NCBI GenBank assembly: GCA_026120035.1
Contig: JALRME010000039.1
Location: forward strand, 62,001-126,000
Length of the DNA: 64,000 nt
Direction: 5' to 3'
Source of the DNA: Coleophoma eucalyptorum
Taxonomy: Eukaryota > Ascomycota > Leotiomycetes > Helotiales > Dermateaceae
Shown one piece after another: positions 58,502 to 64,000 of the stretch; position 1 is the stretch's first letter, and every line of letters starts with the position of its first letter. The notes beneath the pieces were generated by a model. It was not told the origin of the DNA. It searched no databases and was given only the letters and a program-made list of their open reading frames with translations. Both the position numbers and the translations under genes were made by a program.

Positions 58502-60505
58502 AGCGAAGTATTAGATAGACATTCGGAAAGAATTTATGACACAAAATTTTCTTTGGACAGGGATGAGTGAGTGCATTTCATGGCGTAGAAAAGGATATTT
58601 CAAAAAATAGGCAGCTGCAAAAATTGAAAACACCCTGCTTATATAAATCTAGAAGCTGTTGCGAGTTTCTTGACTTACAAGGCTTTCTGATTAAGGTGAC
58701 TAATCAAATATAAACTAGAATCCATGTAGCAAGTATACAAAAGTTTTTTCCTATGTCGATATCATATAAGACCTTTATACTAAGTAATCTATAGTAGGTA
58801 TGCACTCGATCCAAAGGCATTATGGTTAACTTATATTATGCAAACGTGGCACTGTGGTCTCATCGTTGTTGAATTACCGACTGGAAATTTTATCAATGCG
58901 CTATTAACTCCTAGGAAAGACTCTCTGAAAATGAATATTACGCACTTGGTCCACTTTTCCCGATGCCAGATGTATGTGTATTTCACCCCTCCGTATCCTT
59001 TTCTGCAATTTTGTAAGTACTGACATAGATTCTAGTCCAAATTCGACCTTAGACATCTTGGCCTCTGTGTTCTCATCCTTTTCAGAATCATACTTGAAGT
59101 TGAACTTGGTGATTTAGAGGTCTGGATGTTCCCTCCCTTAAGTAGTTTATTGTACGTTGTCAGGAGAATTTTAGAAGCAAGTAGAGTTCTCTTCGAGATC
59201 GAATGAATTGGCCCTCTCTCGAAACAGGGGCTTCTTTTAATGGTGGACTTATTGTAAGACAAAGCTCGGTGGTATGGTACAATTTCCAAGTTTCTCCGCG
59301 ATTAGTCTTCTGGGATCTTGCGCTCTCGGTCTAGAGTGGGGTTCGGAGGCACGATGCGAGTCCTCGGGCGGTACGGTAGGGATCCATCTTCTCTTTAACC
59401 CCCTTACCGCTACAAGAGCATGGCCAAGGGTTTTCGATGGCCTTTCCAGATCCACACCAATCTGCCATAACATTTCCCTTCATCTACTTCTCCATTAGTA
59501 TCGTTCAAGATCGATGTAAAAAATTAATGGCATCGCCCAGTTGTTAGAAGGGGGAGGGGAGGGGGGGGGGTTGGTATAAAAGTGACGCTGATGCTTTGCA
59601 ACAGGAAGTATCCTTCCGGAGTTGTTGATGAAAGATTGGTTAGAGTCAGTCAGTCTACTGATTTAAGACGCAACTGAAAATATGGGGAAATGATTCGATC
59701 GACTCTTGCAATGCAACGTAATGAATCACAAAAAAGGTACCATGACAAAATTTAGAAAACTGGTGAGAAGTTAAGCGACCACCTTTCAAGCGACAGGGTT
59801 TCAATTTACAAGCAACATGTACGAGATTCATGAATTTGAGCATTCAGGTCAATCGAATCGGGTATTGACTCTTGGTTGTGTTTTTGTTATGGCATCTATC
59901 TTAAGGCTATGCAACATTTCCCCCAAGTTTCCAAGATAATCCCACCGAAAACCCAACGACACAACCCAATCCTTAATCAAAGTATCATTTCTCTCATCCT
60001 TAATAATGTCCAATTTCTAATCTTTGCCATGGAAAATTCAGCGCGAAACGATCTCAAGTTAGAAGATTGAGTTACTCCCTAGCCCCAGATTTCGGTGCCA
60101 CGCACCCTGTACTCATATCTGTCAAGTTTATGAGACGCTATTGTGATATCTAGGTAGTAACGTACCAGTCGACTCATAAGGAATCTTGTAATAACTATAC
60201 ATAAGACTAGATGAAAAGGTAGGCAAGTAAAGGACCAGCTTGAGTTTTCTTAGGAATCTGTTCATTCTAACACCTCCAGGATTTTTTTCATTCAAATATC
60301 GGCCTCTGAAGCTGCTCGAGGAATTTTAGCATGGTAAATTTGATAACTAGATATATTTGAAAACTTTTAAGGGTTGCTACACATATTGCGTTATTTCACG
60401 GCATTCACGCGAGAGACCAAAACACATCCGAGTCAAAGTCATATCATTTCAGAGAAAAAAAATGGTATATATACTAAATTATTATAAAAGGTCCCCAAAA
60501 GCCAC
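58502..60505. other. Long convergent intergenic region
   Basis: About 2 kb between the convergent SER1 and formate dehydrogenase genes. AT-rich overall with an isolated G-rich tract at about 59549-59570. No ORF has coding character and no RNA gene is recognised. A decayed gene cannot be excluded around 59270-59500. Confidence 0.4.
59549..59570 (+). repeat. G-rich tract
   Basis: Runs of five, four and ten or more G separated by single A (GGGGGAGGGGAGGGGG...). Such a tract could form a G-quadruplex; here it lies in gene-free DNA. Confidence 0.7.
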
Positions 60506-62078
60506 TTAAGCCTTGTTGGCAGCAGCAGCCTTAGCACGTTGACCGTAAGCCTTGGTGGCGTAATCTCCGTTGATGACAATAAGATCCTCTGGGCGGTAGT
60601 CGTGCTTGCCAGAGAGGTAAGACTGGAGGATAGACTTGGTTCCATCGGCGTATCGCTTCTGGGCGTCCAAGGAGGTTCCGGACATGTGAGGAACCATGGC
60701 GTTTCCACCTCCGAATGGGTTCTTTGCGTAGCGGAGAACGTGGTCCTTTGGTGCTGGCTAGAAAACCATTAATCATTTGTTCAAAAAGAGGCTGTTTGAG
60801 AGGAAATCTTACCTGAGGGAACCAAACATCACCTCCGTAACCACGGAGGTGTCCAGTCTTGAGGGCCTCGGCAACATCCTCCTTAACAACAATGGCTCCA
60901 CGAGCAGTGTTGACAAGCCAAGATCCTGTAAGTTATTAGACACTGAAATGTGACGTGTTTTTTGAAATAAAACTCACCTGGCTTCATCTTGGAGATCAAC
61001 TCCTTGTTGAACATGCCGCGGGTCTTCTCGTGGAGTGGGCAGTTAATGGTAACAACATCACACTGAGCCAACATCTCCTCCAAGTTCTCGACACGTCTGC
61101 AGCCAATCTCCTGCTCGACCTCTGGCTTTAATGGTTGGTAATCAAAGTACAGGAGCTCCTTGCAGTCGAATGGCTTAAGACGTCTGAGGACACGCTCTCC
61201 GATACGGCCAACAGCGACGGTACCCACAACCTTGCCCTCCAAATCGAACTCGTTCTTGGCAGCGGCGGCAACATCCCACTCACCAGCTTGGATTTGCTCG
61301 TGTGCTGGGACAAAGTTGCGGACGAGGACAAGGATGGTCATGACAACGTGCTCAGCAACAGAGACGACGTTGGAACCAGTAACTTCGGCAACGGTGATAC
61401 CACCGTTGGTCTTGTTGGCAACATTCAAATCAACGTGGTCAGATCCGATACCAGCAGTGATGGCAATCTTTAGCTTCTTTGCCTTGGCGAGACGCTCAGC
61501 AGTGAGGTAACCTGGGTGGAAACTAGCAACCATTAGAATTGACACAGGCGCAAGAGGCGAGCTGAACTTACGGAGTAGTAATGATAATTTCGGCGTCAAC
61601 TAATTCTTGGTCGAACTTGGAGTTCTCTCCCTCCTTGTCGGAGGTAGTAACGAGAGTGTGACCTTGGTCCTCAAGCCACTTTCGGATGCCAAGCTCGTTC
61701 TCGGTTGTGCCTAGGAGCTCTGGGACCTGCATTGAAAAAAAGTCAGCCATTGGCTTCCGAAACATAGACAGGAGGATATCATACCTCTTCGGCGTGCTTG
61801 CCACCATCGTACAATACAAGAAGTACCTTGACCTTTTCTCGGACTCCAGTCAGCGTTCTGATACTTCCAATTCCATTCTGCAAGCCATTGACCGTCCTTG
61901 ACTTCAGCGCAGCGATTGGAGACGCTGGAGAAGTCAGGGCCGAAGCTCGAGCTCCACGAGACAAAACGCGAGACGTATTCGACGAGAAGTGTCTCGCCGA
62001 AGTGTACAGCGAAGCTCTGCAGAGGGATGCTTGCGGGTGGCTTGCAAGGCGAGTGACGGGGCGAGAGAGTAATACCAT
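60506..62078 (-). CDS. FDH1: NAD-dependent formate dehydrogenase, with mitochondrial presequence
   Basis: Oxidises formate to CO2 with NAD+. Five exons: 62078-61785, 61726-61572, 61522-60978, 60925-60813, 60757-60506; 452 aa. The N-terminal 70-80 residues are Arg/Ser-rich without acids ([37 protein letters not shown]), typical of a mitochondrial targeting sequence, ahead of the core [15 protein letters not shown]. Motifs: [52 protein letters not shown], the nucleotide loop [47 protein letters not shown] and [17 protein letters not shown]. The catalytic His is in [20 protein letters not shown]. Shorter starts would give a cytosolic form; which is used is not shown by sequence. Confidence 0.95.
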
Positions 62079-63024
62079 TTTGAAAGATGTAGTTTTAAGA
62101 AACTGTGATGTTCGAATTGAATTGGAATTCGGAGGCTTTTGTCTGCTGTGCGGGGTAGCTTGTCAGTCTGGAACATCCGCTGGTGACAAAGGGCACACGA
62201 CGTAATAGCACCATCTCGGGGTTGCCTCGGAGATGCAACGTCGGCAAGTGCTGCACGATCATGCGCAAGGTACAGGAAGGAATAAGAGAAGGTGGCATGT
62301 CATACCTTAAAGCGGACAGAGGACGTTGCGTGAGAGGGGTGGATGGCGATCAGAGGAGTGAGTGAGTATGAGGAGAAAGTACACTGGGAAGGGCCAAGGA
62401 CTGGTATTTATATCAAGAGTGCACGATACGGGGCCCATTGAAGCTTCCCCTCTTTTCCTTGCGTCCTGCTTCCACCAGTATGTGCCACCTCAGAATTCTT
62501 ACCCAAAATGGTATGAAGAAGGCAGAGGATGTCCAGCCTCCATTACTCCACTTGTCACAGGTGTGGCCCACGTCTGGCCAAGACAGTCAGCCTGCAGTGA
62601 GGAAAGGGAGACGGAGTGAGGGAGTGAAGTGAGTGAATCTGCCGGTCTGGATTGGGCTGCTGCTAGCCTGCCGGCCTCACTTGACTTCACTGTGACTAAA
62701 CTTAATGCAATGAATTCATTTGACCACCCGCCTTACCAAGCCGTTACGCTCTTGCCGCCGCTACTTGTCCGTTGTCGCAGTCGGATGGTGTTCGGAGTGT
62801 TCGCCTGTGGGGTTGAAGAGCTTGCAAGATGGTGACCTCAGACATTTTGTCCCGGTCCAGAAGGTAAGGTCCATTGTTTACAGAGCACATCTACACTTCT
62901 CAGCCATGCTTGATTCAAGTAGGATCCACTATGATCGGAGTGTTCGTGTTTGGGGCCGGGATGGAGCTCTCCTGGACTAGTTGACGTTATTCCCTCGTAG
63001 CCTCAAAGTGCACACACATCATAA
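62079..63024. promoter_or_regulatory. Upstream region of formate dehydrogenase
   Basis: About 950 bases with no convincing gene. It contains the FDH promoter and leader. GTGAG/GAGTGA-rich short repeats occur near 62330-62370 and 62600-62640. Confidence 0.4.
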
Positions 63025-63389
63025 ATGGCATCACTGCCCCGCATATTCCGTCGGACAATTCTCGGACAGCGTCGGTATGTCAGAGCTACCCCACATATAC
63101 ACACCTCAACCCCTCGCAATTCGGAATCATTACTTGCTCGGTGTGTTTCGGATTTCTATTCTGTACACGAGGCTGGGTGCCAGATTCAGGCACCGCAGGT
63201 TACAGTGACAATCCAAAGCCGATGCCCTCAATTCTTTCATTCTACCAGTCCATTGAACAAGGCGGCATGTCGGCAGGGAATACTCGTACAATGCTCCGAC
63301 CAGGCACAGTCCGGATAGCACTTCTACACCCGCCCAAAGGATGTGTACGACGAGCGATTCCAGAAGAGGGACACGACGAGCAATTATGA
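63025..63389 (+). CDS. Doubtful small protein with mitochondrial-type N-terminus
   Basis: Exon 1 (63025-63140) starts MASLPRIFRRTILGQRRYVR, Arg-rich and lacking acids, like a mitochondrial presequence. A GTGTGT donor and GTTACAG acceptor join it to 63206, giving DNPKPMPSILSFYQSIEQGG and a stop at 63389 (99 aa). Both other frames also look partly coding around 63260-63440 (REYSYNAPTRHSPDSTS; FYTRPKDVYDERFQKRDTTS), which argues for a damaged gene or a wrong intron model. No family recognised. Confidence 0.3.
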
Positions 63390-63845
63390 ACCAACGAACT
63401 TCCCTCCAAGACAGCTATCACCGACAGCTAACATGCGAGAGGGAGTCTAGAAGAAAAGCTTCCAAATACACACGCGTTACGAACGAACCAGCACTCGAGT
63501 AAGAAAGCATCGAGATGCGGGGTAGCACCAACAAGATCAGCACGAATGGAAGAAGAAAGTGACCAAAAGTGCGACGTTTACGATACGGTTTTGGCAAGGC
63601 ACGTACCTTACGTAATTCGGACCCGACGAATGGAAGCCATTGTGGGAGAACAACCGGATATACAGCAGAAGATGATGAGCAGAGGGTGTGCAAGCCATGG
63701 GAATTGCTCACCTGCATCGTCAATTCATCCACGATGCCAGGTTCTCCTCAATTTGTGTTTTGCGGAGAACGGATCTTTGCCAGTCTTGGCTGTGGGAAGC
63801 GAATATATAACAAGCGAGGTAAGACAAGCCATCTCTGGGGAAGCT
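63390..63845. other. Unassigned sequence near the right edge
   Basis: About 450 bases. ORFs exist on both strands (plus 63546-63851, minus 63418-63732), but neither has a recognisable domain or supporting splice context. Confidence 0.35.
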
Positions 63846-63955
63846 GTCTAGCCTCAGAGAAAGGCCTTGCGCGTCGGTCAAACTTCTGGAAGAAGACAAT
63901 GTCTAGCTTCGGGGATCGGTCTTACGGATCGGTCAGACTCCCTGAAGAAGAAGAC
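63846..63955 (+). repeat. Imperfect 55-bp tandem repeat
   Basis: Two units start at about 63846 (GTCTAGCCTCAGAGAAAGG) and 63901 (GTCTAGCTTCGGGGATCGG), sharing GTCTAGC, CGGTCA, ACT and GAAGAAGA blocks at the same spacing. The array may continue past the window. Confidence 0.6.
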
Positions 63956-64000
63956 GCTAACCCATCATCAAACACCGGGAGGGTTGATGATCCGACGAGA

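Noticed and set aside
63418..63732. Minus-strand ORF with a hydrophobic segment
   Set aside because: No splice context, no family resemblance, and overlaps other weak frames.

Overview
The window is nuclear DNA of a filamentous ascomycete. Genes are split by short GT-AG introns (about 45-90 nt) with CTAAC/CTGAC-like branch sites. Gene content is typical of Pezizomycotina: GH63 glucosidase I, Elp5, Sec22, Vps55, the TRAPPII subunit Trs120, Zn2Cys6 regulators, an A-T-TE NRPS-like enzyme and an NWD/NACHT NLR. The protein flavour suggests Leotiomycetes, but that is a guess made without a database.

Region 1 (1-22.3 kb) is mostly conserved housekeeping. In order: the start of an unidentified membrane protein at the left edge; glucosidase I; a U4/U6.U5 snRNP 27K-type RS protein with an in-frame 84-nt intron; a DUF2231 membrane protein; Elp5; a small basic protein; Sec22; a CLPTM1-family membrane protein; a LOG-family protein; the yeast Pre5-type proteasome alpha subunit; Vps55; a fused PabA-PabB aminodeoxychorismate synthase; and a divergent SDR-fold protein that lacks its expected catalytic residues.

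Region 2 (23.5-43.7 kb) is mixed. It holds an NRPS-like alpha-keto-acid synthetase, Trs120, and then a possible sugar-use block: a DUF2264 protein, a frameshifted gene remnant and a sugar transporter with 23 exons including a 6-nt microexon. After these come a repeat-containing small protein, a Zn2Cys6 regulator and a medium-chain reductase.

Region 3 (45.2-56.0 kb) is the accessory part. Between a seven-helix-like membrane protein gene and a Zn2Cys6 regulator lies a 7.08-kb segment. It is bounded by about 40-bp inverted repeats, each with TA at its outer edge, as in Tc1/mariner-type ends. Inside are two same-direction solo-LTR-like copies, an inverted LTR fragment, AT-rich filler and one NACHT-ankyrin NLR gene. 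The NLR frame stays open for 67 codons past its TAG stop.

Region 4 (57-64 kb) holds phosphoserine aminotransferase and formate dehydrogenase in convergent orientation, then gene-poor DNA with one doubtful small gene and a 55-bp tandem repeat at the right edge.

Exon boundaries were placed by hand from splice signals and reading-frame continuity. For each multi-exon gene with a complete model, the exon lengths sum to a multiple of three.
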